A stretch of DNA of 64,000 nucleotides, taken from Desulfobacterales bacterium. Its GTDB lineage: Bacteria > Desulfobacterota > Desulfobacteria > Desulfobacterales > SpSt-501. The stretch is from NCBI GenBank assembly GCA_030834695.1, contig JAUQXK010000145.1, positions 17,139-81,138 of the forward strand, in the 5' to 3' direction. The notes below the pieces were generated by a model, which searched no databases, was not told where the DNA came from, and saw only the letters and a program-made list of their open reading frames with translations. Shown piece by piece: positions 8,028 to 17,125 of the stretch (the first letter of the stretch is position 1; every line of letters starts with the position of its first letter). The position numbers and the translations under genes are program-made.

Positions 8028-10696
8028 CAACGGGAACATTTTTTCGCGTTTTTGACGGAAAAAGTGAAATTGGCGGGCCAAGACAGGTGGAAGCGTCCGG
8101 GATCGTACAGGCTGAAAGATTCTACCGCCGCCCGGTCATTCCGCTGACCGTCGCTTTCATGGTGGGCATCGCCCTGGGCGCGGAGGCCCCCGGGTACAGC
8201 TTCTGGGCACTGGCGCTTTTCTTGGCGTGCGGCTTCGGCACGGCGCGTTGCCTGGCCCGGCGCCAGCCGGCCGCGGTTCATCCGCTGCTGCTGTTCATGG
8301 CCGTCGGCTACCTCTCCCTGCAGGCCTGGGTCGATCCGCGTTTTCCGGCAAACCACGTGAGCTGTTTTGTTGATTCCGGTCCCTGGCGAATCGTCGGCGT
8401 GGTGGATGCCCGACCGTTGGAATTTGAAAGCCGGACTCAGTTCGTGCTGCGGGCCGAGCGCCTCCAAAGCGGCGCGGAAGTCCAGACGGTGACCGGCCTT
8501 CTGCGCGTTACGGCGACTGGAGAGACCGTCGTCGTGCACCAAGGAGACCGCGTCGCGCTGCACGGACGGATCCGTTCCATCCGCAACTTCAACAACCCCG
8601 GAGGATTTGATTTCAAGCGGAGCATGGCCTACCGGGAGATCTGGGCCAGCGCCACCGTCAAGGGAGCGGAACTGGACCTGCTCGAAAAGCAGGTTGAATC
8701 CGGCATGTTGGGAGCGATCGACCGGATGCGCTCCACCATTGCCGGGCTGATTGATCAGGCGGGCCTGGGGCCGGAGGCAGAGGTGCTCAAGGCCCTTGTG
8801 ATGGGCGACCAGTCGGGGATTGCGCCGGGCATCCGCCTGGCGTTCACGCGCACCGGAACCAGCCACATTTTGGCGATTTCCGGTTTGCATATCACGATCG
8901 TCGCCTCCATTGCCTTCGCGCTGTTCCGCTGGTTCTTGGGCTGGATACCCATCATGCTCAGACAGGCATGGACGCACAAAGGCGCTGCCCTGCTGACGTT
9001 GGCGCCGATCACCCTTTATGCCCTCATCGCCGGTTTTTCACCCTCCACTCAGCGCTCCCTCATTATGGTCGCGGTGTTCCTGACGGCGTTTTTAGCGGAG
9101 CGCGAAACCGACCTTCTAAATACGTTGGCACTGGCGGCCCTGGCCATTTTATGTGTTCAGCCGGCAGCCCTCTTTTCCGTTTCGTTTCAACTCTCGTTCG
9201 CAGCCGTGTTGTCCATTGTCTGGGTGTTTGAACGCATGCAGTTGAGGCGTTCGGCCGCTCCGTCCGATTTCGATGGGCGGATTGTGCAAATTCGGCGCAG
9301 CCTGCTGACATTCTTCGGAGTCTCTCTGGCCGCAACTTGGGGGACCTTGCCGCTGGGGGTGCACTATTTCAATAACGTGTCCTTCGTCGGCCTGCTGGCG
9401 AACTGTATCGCCATCCCGCTGATGGGGTACTTCGCCGTTGCGGCAGGGTTGCTGGGCACGCTGCTCGCGGCGCTCAGCACTCCAACGGCGGTGGTATGTT
9501 ATCAGATCGGTGGTCTGGTAGTTTCTCAATCCATGGTGATCATGGAATGGATGGCGCAGTGGCCTTACGCCGCGGGGCGGACGGTGAGTCTCTCCATTTT
9601 GGAGATCATCCTGTTTTACCTGGTGAGCTGGGCCGCGTTCCATCTTTTCACCGGCCGAAGCCGCACCATATCGAGTTCGAACACCCTCGTAAACGCCAGC
9701 CCCGCATGCGATCCGAGAGCGGTGCCGCCGGCACCAAGATGGCCGGGTTGCAAGCGGTTTCAAGCGATTCAACGCGCCGTCCGGAGCCGGAATGCGGTGT
9801 GGGCCGTTTTGATCTTGAGCCTGACCGCTGCAGGTTTGGATGCGGGCTGTTGGGTTTACCAGCGCTTCTGGCGGCAGGATCTGCGCGTGACCATGATCGA
9901 CGTGGGGCAGGGCAGCGCTGTGCTGATAGAGTTTCCCGGCGGCGGCACCGCCCTGGTGGATGGCGGCGGTTTTGCAGATTCGGCGGCATTCGATGTCGGG
10001 GGACGCGTGGTGGCGCCTCTGCTGTGGCACCGGAAAATCGCCACCATCGACACCTTGATCCTGACGCATCCCAACAGCGACCACGTGAACGGCCTGGTCT
10101 TCGTCGCCGACAACTTCCAGGTGCGGGCATTATGGACGAACGGCGAGTCCAGGCCGATTGCTGGGTATGAGGCCTTGATGCAAACGGCGGCCCGGCGCGG
10201 GATTGCGGTGCCCGATTTTGCCGAGATTCCACGAGAATCGATGGCCTGGGGGGCGCGGGTGGAGGTGATGTATCCGCCGGTCGATTTCCTACAACGCCGA
10301 CAAATCGAGCGCTGGCGCCGGAACGAGAATAACAACAGTTTGGTAATTCGAGTCTCTTTGGGAGATGTTTCGGTCCTGATACCGGGAGATATCATGCGGC
10401 CGGCGGAAGAAGATCTGGTTGCCACGGCCGGCAACCGGATAAAGAGCACCGTTCTCATTGCACCGCATCACGGCAGCCGATCGTCCAGCTCGGAGGTGTT
10501 TCTCGGCGCGACGGCACCGGCAGCGGTGCTCGTATCAAGCTCCGGCCGCTCCGGCGGCGGCATGCCGCACCCACAGGTCCTGGAGCGCTTTGAAAGGCAG
10601 GGGGTTCGGGTCTATCGCACGGACCGTAACGGTGCCATCCATCTGGCGACCGACGGGCGACAGCTATCCATAACCTCGTTCATGGGCTCCAACTGA
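8000..10696 (+). CDS. comEC: ComEC/Rec2 family DNA internalization protein
   Basis: Membrane channel protein for uptake of single-stranded DNA in transformation, or a related competence-family protein. The 898-aa frame shows an N-terminal pair of TM segments and a soluble domain, then the Competence polytopic domain (with the conserved [13 protein letters not shown]), and a C-terminal metallo-beta-lactamase-like domain (from about residue 630: [12 protein letters not shown], then [11 protein letters not shown] and IAPHHGS). The HxHxDH motif reads HPNSDH, so one metal-binding His is replaced by Asn, which is common in ComEC. The TTG at 8000 lies in an inverted repeat; the GTG at 8087 may be the true start (869 aa). 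No other competence gene is nearby. Confidence 0.88.
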   Translation: MNLGFERCRPTGTFFRVFDGKSEIGGPRQVEASGIVQAERFYRRPVIPLTVAFMVGIALGAEAPGYSFWALALFLACGFGTARCLARRQPAAVHPLLLFMAVGYLSLQAWVDPRFPANHVSCFVDSGPWRIVGVVDARPLEFESRTQFVLRAERLQSGAEVQTVTGLLRVTATGETVVVHQGDRVALHGRIRSIRNFNNPGGFDFKRSMAYREIWASATVKGAELDLLEKQVESGMLGAIDRMRSTIAGLIDQAGLGPEAEVLKALVMGDQSGIAPGIRLAFTRTGTSHILAISGLHITIVASIAFALFRWFLGWIPIMLRQAWTHKGAALLTLAPITLYALIAGFSPSTQRSLIMVAVFLTAFLAERETDLLNTLALAALAILCVQPAALFSVSFQLSFAAVLSIVWVFERMQLRRSAAPSDFDGRIVQIRRSLLTFFGVSLAATWGTLPLGVHYFNNVSFVGLLANCIAIPLMGYFAVAAGLLGTLLAALSTPTAVVCYQIGGLVVSQSMVIMEWMAQWPYAAGRTVSLSILEIILFYLVSWAAFHLFTGRSRTISSSNTLVNASPACDPRAVPPAPRWPGCKRFQAIQRAVRSRNAVWAVLILSLTAAGLDAGCWVYQRFWRQDLRVTMIDVGQGSAVLIEFPGGGTALVDGGGFADSAAFDVGGRVVAPLLWHRKIATIDTLILTHPNSDHVNGLVFVADNFQVRALWTNGESRPIAGYEALMQTAARRGIAVPDFAEIPRESMAWGARVEVMYPPVDFLQRRQIERWRRNENNNSLVIRVSLGDVSVLIPGDIMRPAEEDLVATAGNRIKSTVLIAPHHGSRSSSSEVFLGATAPAAVLVSSSGRSGGGMPHPQVLERFERQGVRVYRTDRNGAIHLATDGRQLSITSFMGSN

Positions 10697-10730
10697 AATC
10701 GAACGTGCCGAATCGGGGCACGCCCCCTCC

Positions 10731-10771
10731 CCAAAAAAAAAGACGGCCCGAGGCAATGCCCCGGGCCGTCT
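10731..10771 (-). terminator. Rho-independent terminator of the porin gene
   Basis: On the minus strand AGACGGCCCG, GGGCATTGCC and CGGGCCGTCT form a strong GC hairpin followed by a run of nine T (written as A on the plus strand). It lies just beyond the stop codon of the porin-like gene and may also serve comEC on the other strand. Confidence 0.88.
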
Positions 10772-10788
10772 GATACAAGCCATTGATT

Positions 10789-11883
10789 TTAAAAGCTGAT
10801 CTGCCACTTGGCACCGGCATACCACTGATAGCCCTCGTCATTGCCGGCAGCGTCGTCCATCTTGTCGTAGTAGCCGATTTCGGGAACGACAAAGACTCCC
10901 GGAGCCAGGGTGATGGCTGCCTGGCCGTAAACGACCCACATTTCGTCGTTGTCCGAGCCTGGGCTATCCGGGTCGTCGTTGCGGTAGCCCGCCCCCACCT
11001 CAAAGGTCAGAGAACTGGTTGCCTTCCATCCGAGGATCAATTCGCCCATCCAGGTGGTGGCGTCGTTGATGTCGTCCGTGCCCTGCAGGCTGGCCGACGA
11101 GCTGGTCGGAGCGGTAACGACGGAACCCTGCCAGTTGGCGTTCTGCCAGTTTTGGCCGTAGGAAACCTGCCCGGCGATGTAAAACGCGCCGATGTTGATG
11201 ATGCTGTCGACGCCCAGGGCGTAGGACAGGATGTCGAGATCGTCGGTGAGGATGCTGGAGCCTCTGTCAACCTTGAAATATTGGATGCCGCCGAAGGGCC
11301 GGATGTCGAAGTTGGCGAGCTTCAGCAGATAAGACGCCTCGACCTTGGGCAGGTTCCAATCCACGTCGCTGCCGGCCGGCGCGATGCCGCCCGTGGTGTT
11401 CAAGGCGTTGGTGATGAACGAAATGTTGAAGTCGCCGATCGTCAGGCCGATCTGGCCCGGCCGCCGGGTGTAGAACTCGCCGGAGCCCTCGAGTCCGTCA
11501 TCAGCGTTGAACACCTGGTTGGAGATGAGCCGTTCGGCCGCAGAGTAGTCCTTTCCAACCTTCAGCGACATTTTTTCGGCGAAGTTCCACACGCCGTAGG
11601 CGCGGCGGGTGCCGACATCGACGTCGCTGCCGTCGGTGCCTTTTACCGCAAGCTCGATGTAGCCGGAGACTTTATCCGCTTTTACGCGCGCCCCCACTCT
11701 AGAGTTGGTCTGGAAGTTCCACTGCAGGCCCCAATCGTCGCTCTCGCCGTTGACGGTGGCATCGCCGAAATCGTCGTACACATAAAAAGTGGCCACGCGT
11801 GCATTACCGAAGAAGGACCAATCGGCGGCCATGGCCGGGGCGGCTACAAGTATTAGGGCTGCAATCGCTATGCATTTCTTCAT
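10789..11883 (-). CDS. Porin-like outer membrane beta-barrel protein
   Basis: A 364-aa secreted protein with a clean signal peptide (MKKCIAIAALILVAAPAMA, cleavage before ADWSF). The mature part is rich in alternating aromatic/polar strands and ends in phenylalanine (AKWQISF), the usual C-terminal signature of BAM-inserted barrels. It is probably a general diffusion porin; the substrate is unknown. The start at 11883 is chosen over an upstream ATG at 11898 because GAGGAGAG lies eight bases before it, while the upstream ATG forms part of that Shine-Dalgarno. It is monocistronic, with its own terminator and a long leader region. Confidence 0.8.
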   Translation of the reverse strand: MKKCIAIAALILVAAPAMAADWSFFGNARVATFYVYDDFGDATVNGESDDWGLQWNFQTNSRVGARVKADKVSGYIELAVKGTDGSDVDVGTRRAYGVWNFAEKMSLKVGKDYSAAERLISNQVFNADDGLEGSGEFYTRRPGQIGLTIGDFNISFITNALNTTGGIAPAGSDVDWNLPKVEASYLLKLANFDIRPFGGIQYFKVDRGSSILTDDLDILSYALGVDSIINIGAFYIAGQVSYGQNWQNANWQGSVVTAPTSSSASLQGTDDINDATTWMGELILGWKATSSLTFEVGAGYRNDDPDSPGSDNDEMWVVYGQAAITLAPGVFVVPEIGYYDKMDDAAGNDEGYQWYAGAKWQISF

Positions 11884-11898
11884 CGGTTCTCTCCTCAT

Positions 11899-12405
11899 TG
11901 CTTGAAGGTTCGTAGAATCCAGGTAATCTGCATCGATAGCCGGCAGCCTTGTTTCACCTCCTTCCTATTGTTATACCCGGTGTTGACCCATTACCATGAT
12001 ACGCACTTAGGCTTGAAGCCGCAGGCACCCCTCGATTGCGGATGGGGCATTTCAAGCCACTTCCTGCAGAGGGGCCGCCTTTTTCGCATCCCTTTTAAAA
12101 ATGCGCCGGCGATTGGCCACCATAACCCCTGCTCTCAGCATGAATTCATAATCTCCGAAAGGGTGTTATTGCACACGAATAAGGAAGGTGCTAAACAAGC
12201 ACGCTTCGTGTCTGTTTAATCAACTTAACCAAAAAGACTATCTCTTAATACGATTTAATTCTATAGGGTCAATCCTGTATTTTCCGCCGCTTGAGAGGTG
12301 GGCGGGCGTGAGACCTTCGGGATCATGTGGTTGCCGTCGAGCGCCGATGATCCGCAATGCGCCTCGGCCCATCGATAGAGGGATAGAAATAGAAAGGATC
12401 GCAGC
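11899..12405. other. Intergenic region upstream of the porin gene
   Basis: About 500 bp lower in GC than its surroundings, presumably carrying the porin promoter on the minus strand. GGAAGGAGGTGAAAC occurs on the minus strand some 70 bases before the porin start, and TATAAC could serve as a -10 box, but no convincing -35 was found. Short open frames here have no coding character. Confidence 0.4.
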
Positions 12406-12732
12406 ATGGCCACCAAAATGCCGAATTCAGTTGCGGCAAGGGTAATGGCATGGCTGGCCCTTGCGCTAATTCATTTCGGCCTGAGCCAGTTGATCTTACC
12501 GGCGACCGCGGCTTTGACGAGGCATTCGACCGGCGTCTTGGAAGGGCCCGGTCTGCCGGTAACTTTGCTGGTACGCCTTACCAAACTGCTCCATTTTCCG
12601 TTGGTGACGCTGGCTCTCTATCCGCGGGAGTGGTTCCCTGGGAATTGGGTCTATCTGCCCATGGCGGCCAATAGCCTGATCTGGGCTTTCGGAATTTGCC
12701 TGCTGCTCAGGCTGTATCGGAAAAAGCCTTGA
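12406..12732 (+). CDS. Small membrane protein of unknown function
   Basis: A 108-aa protein with three predicted hydrophobic segments (about residues 12-36, 58-72 and 82-103) and a basic C-terminus (RLYRKKP), which suggests that end is cytoplasmic. GAAAGGATC lies eight bases before the ATG. No family is recognised. It stands alone, convergent with the CBS-domain gene, whose stop codon is only 24 bp away. Confidence 0.6.
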   Translation: MATKMPNSVAARVMAWLALALIHFGLSQLILPATAALTRHSTGVLEGPGLPVTLLVRLTKLLHFPLVTLALYPREWFPGNWVYLPMAANSLIWAFGICLLLRLYRKKP

Positions 12733-12755
12733 AGGCTTGGAGGTTTGAGAAGATG

Positions 12756-13361
12756 TCAATCGATCGCGGCCAGCACGTTGAAGCCCACTTTTGTGAGGGC
12801 CTTCTTGATGACGGCCGTGTTGCAGGCGGCCAGCCGGAAATGGTACACGCGCTTGCGCGCCTTTTCCAGCGTCATGATGACGTTGATGACGTCGCCGCCG
12901 TTGTCGCTGATGATTTGGAGTACCTGCTTGAGGGATTCGGGCTCTTTGCCGGCAGCCACATCCAGGCGCGAAGTGGAAGAAAGCATGCCCATCATGTCGA
13001 TGAAGGCACGCAGCATGTCGGTCTCGGTGATGATGCCGACCAGCCGGCCGTTTTTGGTCACCGGAAGGCCACCGATCTTATGCTTATAAATGATCTGAGC
13101 CGCCGTTTCGATATCGTCCTCCGGCGCGACGGTAAACGGGTCGGTGATGATCAGGTCTTTCAGATCGACGTCGCCCAGCATGGAGGGAATGAGGCCCTGC
13201 TTTAGATCGGCCAGTGTGACCAGGCCCTCCAGCTTGCGGCCCTTGGACACCACCGGCAGGTGGCGGATGTGGTTGGCCTTCATCAATTCGATCGCATCGC
13301 TGATGGAAGCGTGGGCGGTGATGGCGATGGGATTGGGGATCATCAAATCGCGGATCTTCAT
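12756..13361 (-). CDS. CBS-domain pair protein with C-terminal ACT-like domain
   Basis: A 201-aa cytosolic regulatory protein. Two CBS motifs bind adenosyl ligands in this family: residues 1-60 (MKIRDLMIPNPIAI with HLPVVSKGRKLEGLVTLAD) and 70-130 (IITDPFTVAPEDD with GGLPVTKNGRLVGIITETD). The C-terminal 65 residues have the pattern of an ACT-like sensor (LKQVLQIISDNGGDVINVIM). The reading frame is open far upstream, overlapping ahbD, but the CBS homology and AGGGGTG before the ATG place the start at 13361. It is the last gene of the ahbC-hemB-ahbD run, 184 bp after ahbD; a link to heme supply is only suggested by position. Confidence 0.85.
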   Translation of the reverse strand: MKIRDLMIPNPIAITAHASISDAIELMKANHIRHLPVVSKGRKLEGLVTLADLKQGLIPSMLGDVDLKDLIITDPFTVAPEDDIETAAQIIYKHKIGGLPVTKNGRLVGIITETDMLRAFIDMMGMLSSTSRLDVAAGKEPESLKQVLQIISDNGGDVINVIMTLEKARKRVYHFRLAACNTAVIKKALTKVGFNVLAAID

Positions 13362-13545
13362 CTCGCACCCCTGATGACGTCGGGAGACGCCTAATCGCTG
13401 TATTGCGCTGAAATTCTCATTACATCGGATTTGTTTCGTTTGGCAACAGAAAAAGGAAAGCGTACCGCAGCGGACCGCGTCTGGTCGCCAGAGCACATGC
13501 CGAACGGGCTTCTCGCCCGGCCTGTAGCAGGTGAGAAGGCCGCTT

Positions 13546-14637
13546 TCAGCAGGCCCGATGAGGGACATGGCTGCAGAGCGGCTCTTCGGCCAAGTAGTCG
13601 CCGGTGGCCTCGAAGGCCCGTGCGCGGCAGCCGCCGCAGACCCGTTTGAACTCGCATTGGCCGCATTTGCCGTCCAGGCGGTCATAATCCCGCAGGGCCC
13701 TGAAAACCTCCGCATGTTGCCAGATGTGGGCGAAGGAGGCCTGCCGAACGTTTCCGCAGAGGGTGGAGAGGAACCCGCAGGGCTGGACGTCGCCGATATG
13801 AGAGACGAAGCAGAAGCCGATACCGCCGAGGCATCCGCGGGTGACGGCATCGAGGCCGTGGGTCTGGAATGACACGGGTTTGCCCTCTTGGGCGGAACGC
13901 TGCCGAAGAATGCGGTAGTAGTGCGGGGCGCAAGTGGCCTTAAGCTCCAGAGAGGTCTTGCCGCGCTGGTCATAGAACCAGTTCAAGGTGCGCTCGTACT
14001 CCTCGGCGGTGATCGCCTGGTCGACGATGTATTTTCCACGGCCGGTGGGAACCAGCAGAAAGATGTGGTGCGCGACGGCCCCGAGGTCGGCCGCCAACTT
14101 CTGGATTTTCGGAATTTGGTCGAGATTGAACTGGGTGACGGTGGTGTTGATCTGAAAGGGGATGCCGGCCTGTTTGATGAGTTCGATACCGCGCAGGGCG
14201 CCGTCAAAGGCGCCCTGCACCTTGCGGAATTCGTCGTGCGCGTCTGCGCTGGCGCCGTCCAAGCTGATGCTCAGCCGCTGGATGCCCGCTTCGGCCAGCC
14301 GGCGGGCGGTGTCCTCCGTGATCAGGGTGCCGTTGGGTGCCATCACCATGCGCAGGCCCAGGCGTGTCCCGTAATGCGCCAGGTCGAAGATGTCCGGCCG
14401 CAGCAACGGCTCGCCGCCCGTGAGGATCACGATCGGCTTGCCCAGCTCGGCGATCTGGTCGAGCAGGCGGAAGCCTTCCGGGGTGTCGAGTTCGCCGGCG
14501 TAGGGGCCGAGCGTCGCCGATGCCCGGCAATGAACGCAGGACAGATTGCAGTTGCGGGTGGTCTCCCAGGCTACCAGACGCAGGGCTGAGTTTTCTCCTG
14601 TCCTGTGGGGGGCGCGATTTGAATGGGGGTGCGTCAT
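13546..14637 (-). CDS. ahbD: Heme b synthase AhbD (Fe-coproporphyrin III decarboxylase)
   Basis: Radical-SAM enzyme that converts Fe-coproporphyrin III into heme b by oxidative decarboxylation of two propionates, the last step of the siroheme-dependent route of sulfate reducers and archaea. The 363-aa protein has the CxxxCxxC cluster motif at about residue 30 (RNCNLSCVHCRA), the GGEPLL motif, and a C-terminal cysteine set (CLGGIGFC, CGFLS, CGQCEFKRVCGGC) for an auxiliary cluster. It lies 143 bp after hemB on the same strand with ahbC further upstream, which distinguishes it from unrelated SPASM proteins. Confidence 0.88.
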   Translation of the reverse strand: MTHPHSNRAPHRTGENSALRLVAWETTRNCNLSCVHCRASATLGPYAGELDTPEGFRLLDQIAELGKPIVILTGGEPLLRPDIFDLAHYGTRLGLRMVMAPNGTLITEDTARRLAEAGIQRLSISLDGASADAHDEFRKVQGAFDGALRGIELIKQAGIPFQINTTVTQFNLDQIPKIQKLAADLGAVAHHIFLLVPTGRGKYIVDQAITAEEYERTLNWFYDQRGKTSLELKATCAPHYYRILRQRSAQEGKPVSFQTHGLDAVTRGCLGGIGFCFVSHIGDVQPCGFLSTLCGNVRQASFAHIWQHAEVFRALRDYDRLDGKCGQCEFKRVCGGCRARAFEATGDYLAEEPLCSHVPHRAC

Positions 14638-14780
14638 TGTCCGATGTGAAATGCGTCAGAATAAAGGTTGGCCCGGCAGCCCGTGCACCCGTTGGCCCGG
14701 GAAAAAACGTCCGAAGAAAAAGGCCTGGGACGCCGTTCTACCGGCCCACGAGCAAACGGCTCCACGGGCCAAAGATAACG

Positions 14781-15758
14781 TCATTTCGTTCCGAGCAGCC
14801 GCGCCGCATCCACGGCGAAATACGTCAGGATCATGTCCGCTCCGGCCCGCTTGATCGCCGTGAGGGTTTCCATCATGACCCGCGGGCCGTCCAGCCAGCC
14901 CATCTGCTCGGCCGCCTTGATCATGGAGAACTCGCCGCTGACGTTATAGGCGGCCACCGGCAAGTCGAATTCCTGGCGCACCCGGTAGATGATATCCAGG
15001 TAGGGCAAGGCCGGTTTCACCATGATGATGTCGGCCCCCTCCTCGACGTCCAAGGTGACTTCGCGGATCGCTTCCAGGGCATTGGCCGGGTCCATCTGAT
15101 ACGTGCGGCGGTCGCCGAATTTCGGAGCGGAATCGGCTGCGGCGCGGAAGGGGCCGTAATAGGCTGAACAGTATTTGGCCGAATAGGCCATGATCGGAAC
15201 ATGGCTGAAGTTGTTTTCATCGAGTGCTTCCCGAATCTCCGCAACCCGCCCGTCCATCATGTCGGAAGGTGCCACCATGTCGGCTCCGGCTTTGGCGTGC
15301 GACAGCGCGGTCCGGGCGATCAGGTCCAGCGAGGCGTCGTTATCGATGCAGCCGTCTTCCACGCAGCCGCAGTGTCCGTGGTCGGTGTACTGGCACAGAC
15401 ACACATCGGTGATCACGGCCAGGTCCGGCAGGGCGTCCTTCAGGGTTCGGGTGGCACGTTGGACAATGCCATCGTCGGCATAGGCCGAGGTCGCCAGCGG
15501 GTCCTTGCGATCCGGCACCCCGAAGAGAATCACGGCCGGGACCCCGAGCTGATGGGCGTCGCGTGCGGTCTTCACCAGGTTGTCGACCGAGAGCTGGAAA
15601 TGCCCGGGCATGGAGGCGATCGGGTTCCGGATGTTCTTGCCGCCGATAGCGAACAGCGGCAGGATCAGATCGTCCGCCGTCAGGGCGGTTTCGCGGATCA
15701 TGCGGCGAAAAGCGTCGTTCTGGCGCATCCGGCGGGGGCGATAGTCGGGAAATAACAT
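14781..15758 (-). CDS. hemB: Delta-aminolevulinic acid dehydratase (porphobilinogen synthase)
   Basis: Condenses two 5-aminolevulinate molecules to porphobilinogen in the cytosol, the entry to all tetrapyrroles. The length of 325 aa is normal. The zinc-binding cysteine motif is present (DVCLCQYTDHGHCGC, about residues 118-132), as are both Schiff-base lysines (AYSAKYCSAYYGPFR and IIMVKPALPYLD). It sits between ahbC and ahbD, so early and late heme steps are grouped. Confidence 0.96.
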   Translation of the reverse strand: MLFPDYRPRRMRQNDAFRRMIRETALTADDLILPLFAIGGKNIRNPIASMPGHFQLSVDNLVKTARDAHQLGVPAVILFGVPDRKDPLATSAYADDGIVQRATRTLKDALPDLAVITDVCLCQYTDHGHCGCVEDGCIDNDASLDLIARTALSHAKAGADMVAPSDMMDGRVAEIREALDENNFSHVPIMAYSAKYCSAYYGPFRAAADSAPKFGDRRTYQMDPANALEAIREVTLDVEEGADIIMVKPALPYLDIIYRVRQEFDLPVAAYNVSGEFSMIKAAEQMGWLDGPRVMMETLTAIKRAGADMILTYFAVDAARLLGTK

Positions 15759-15834
15759 TGTTTGTCCTTGTCTTGCAAAGGTTTGATCGTTTTTGTTATA
15801 CCAGAATTTAAGCGGTGATCGAAGGTTTCGTTTA

Positions 15835-15918
15835 AGGTTTAAAGCGAAAAGTCTAAAGTTAAGGCCCAGAACATCAGCTTATCTGCCTTCCACCTTAAAC
15901 TCTAAAAACTCTAAACCT
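15835..15918. repeat. AT-rich inverted repeat spanning the ahbC stop codon
   Basis: The left arm 15835-15865 begins AGGTTTAAAG and the right arm 15893-15918 is its approximate reverse complement (AGGTTTAGAG on the minus strand). The ahbC stop codon lies inside the right arm. In the ahbC-hemB transcript it would fold into a hairpin and could act as an attenuator or RNA end-protector. Confidence 0.45.
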
Positions 15919-17122
15919 GTTCACAATTTACCGGCGTATGCGTCAGCGCGATTTCCTCGTCGGTGAGGTAGCAGGCCGGATCCGGCGCCCAGACATCCCC
16001 GCTGACGGCCTCGGCCCGCACACGGAAATTCCCCGCACAGACGTCCAACCAGCAGCAGTCCGCGCAGCGCCCCTTCACGTGCTTTTTCTTCTCCTTCAAC
16101 TGGCGCATGAATGGGTTGGACGTGTCCATCCAGATCTCTGAAAACGGGCGCTCCCTCACGTTGCCGAAACTGTAATGCCGCCAGAACTGGTCGGCGTGCA
16201 CGGCACCGTCCCAACTCACGCAGCCGATGCCGCGGCCGGAATTGTTGCCCTCGTTCCACTTCAGCAATTCCAGCACCTCCTTGGCGCGCGTGGGATCTTC
16301 CCTGAGCATCCGCAGGTAGAGATAGGGCCCGTCGGCGTGGTTGTCGACCGTGAGCACTTCCTTGGGTTTGCCCTGGTCGTGCAGCCGCCGGGTACGATCC
16401 ATGATGAGGTCCAGGGTCCGGCGGGTTTCCTCCGGACTCAAGTCTTCCTTAATCAGCTCCGATCCCCGCCCGGCGTAAACCAGGTGATAGAAGCATACCC
16501 GTGGTATGTCCATTGCCTCAATGAGGTCGAAGATGCCGGGGATCTCCTGGACATTGAAGCGGTTGATGGTGAACCGCAGGCCGACCTTGATGCCGGCCGC
16601 CTGGCAGTTGCGGATGCCGTCTATGGCAGCGCGGAAGGCCCCGGGCACCGCCCGGAAGCGGTCGTTCACCTCCTGCATGCCGTCCAGGCTGATCCCCACG
16701 TAGGACAGCCCGATGTCCTTCAATGTTCGGGCGACGGCCGCGGTGATCAAGGTGCCGTTGGTGGAAATGACGGCGCGCATGCCCTTGCCGACCGCATAGG
16801 CGGCGAGCTCCGGCAGGTCCCTGCGGGCCAGCGGCTCACCGCCGGAAAAGAGCACCACCGGAACGCCGAATGCGGCCAGATCGTCGAGCAGGGCCCGGCC
16901 CTGTTCGGTGGTGAGCTCGTCCGCACCGGCCTCCTCCTGGGCGTGGGCGTAGCAGTGCACGCAGCGTAGGTTGCAGCGACGGGTCACGTTCCACACGACC
17001 ACCGGCTTCTTATCAGCCGAGAATTGCAGGAGATGGGACGGCAGCTGGGAGGAGTGGCGTCCGTAGCGCAGGGCATCGGACGGCTCGACCGTACCGCAGT
17101 ATAGTTTGGAAATTCCGATCAT
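15911..17122 (-). CDS. ahbC: 12,18-didecarboxysiroheme deacetylase AhbC (radical SAM)
   Basis: Removes the two acetate side chains of didecarboxysiroheme to give Fe-coproporphyrin III in the siroheme-to-heme route. The protein is 403 aa. The N-terminus (SKLYCGTVEPSDALRYGR) is diagnostic for the AhbC/NirJ group. The radical-SAM motif is RRCNLRCVHCYA (about residues 48-59), followed by FSGGEPLARRDLP, and a C-terminal SPASM-type cysteine set lies at about residues 300-390 (CVSWDGAVHADQFW, CADCCWLDVC). The start is three bases after the stop codon of the ClpX-like gene, so the two are surely co-transcribed. NirJ of heme d1 synthesis is a close alternative; the adjacent AhbD and HemB favour AhbC. 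Confidence 0.88.
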   Translation of the reverse strand: MIGISKLYCGTVEPSDALRYGRHSSQLPSHLLQFSADKKPVVVWNVTRRCNLRCVHCYAHAQEEAGADELTTEQGRALLDDLAAFGVPVVLFSGGEPLARRDLPELAAYAVGKGMRAVISTNGTLITAAVARTLKDIGLSYVGISLDGMQEVNDRFRAVPGAFRAAIDGIRNCQAAGIKVGLRFTINRFNVQEIPGIFDLIEAMDIPRVCFYHLVYAGRGSELIKEDLSPEETRRTLDLIMDRTRRLHDQGKPKEVLTVDNHADGPYLYLRMLREDPTRAKEVLELLKWNEGNNSGRGIGCVSWDGAVHADQFWRHYSFGNVRERPFSEIWMDTSNPFMRQLKEKKKHVKGRCADCCWLDVCAGNFRVRAEAVSGDVWAPDPACYLTDEEIALTHTPVNCEQV

Positions 17123-17125
17123 GGC

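Noticed and set aside
12756..13973. 405-codon extension of the CBS-domain protein
   Set aside because: The first 204 codons overlap ahbD out of frame; homology and Shine-Dalgarno start at 13361.
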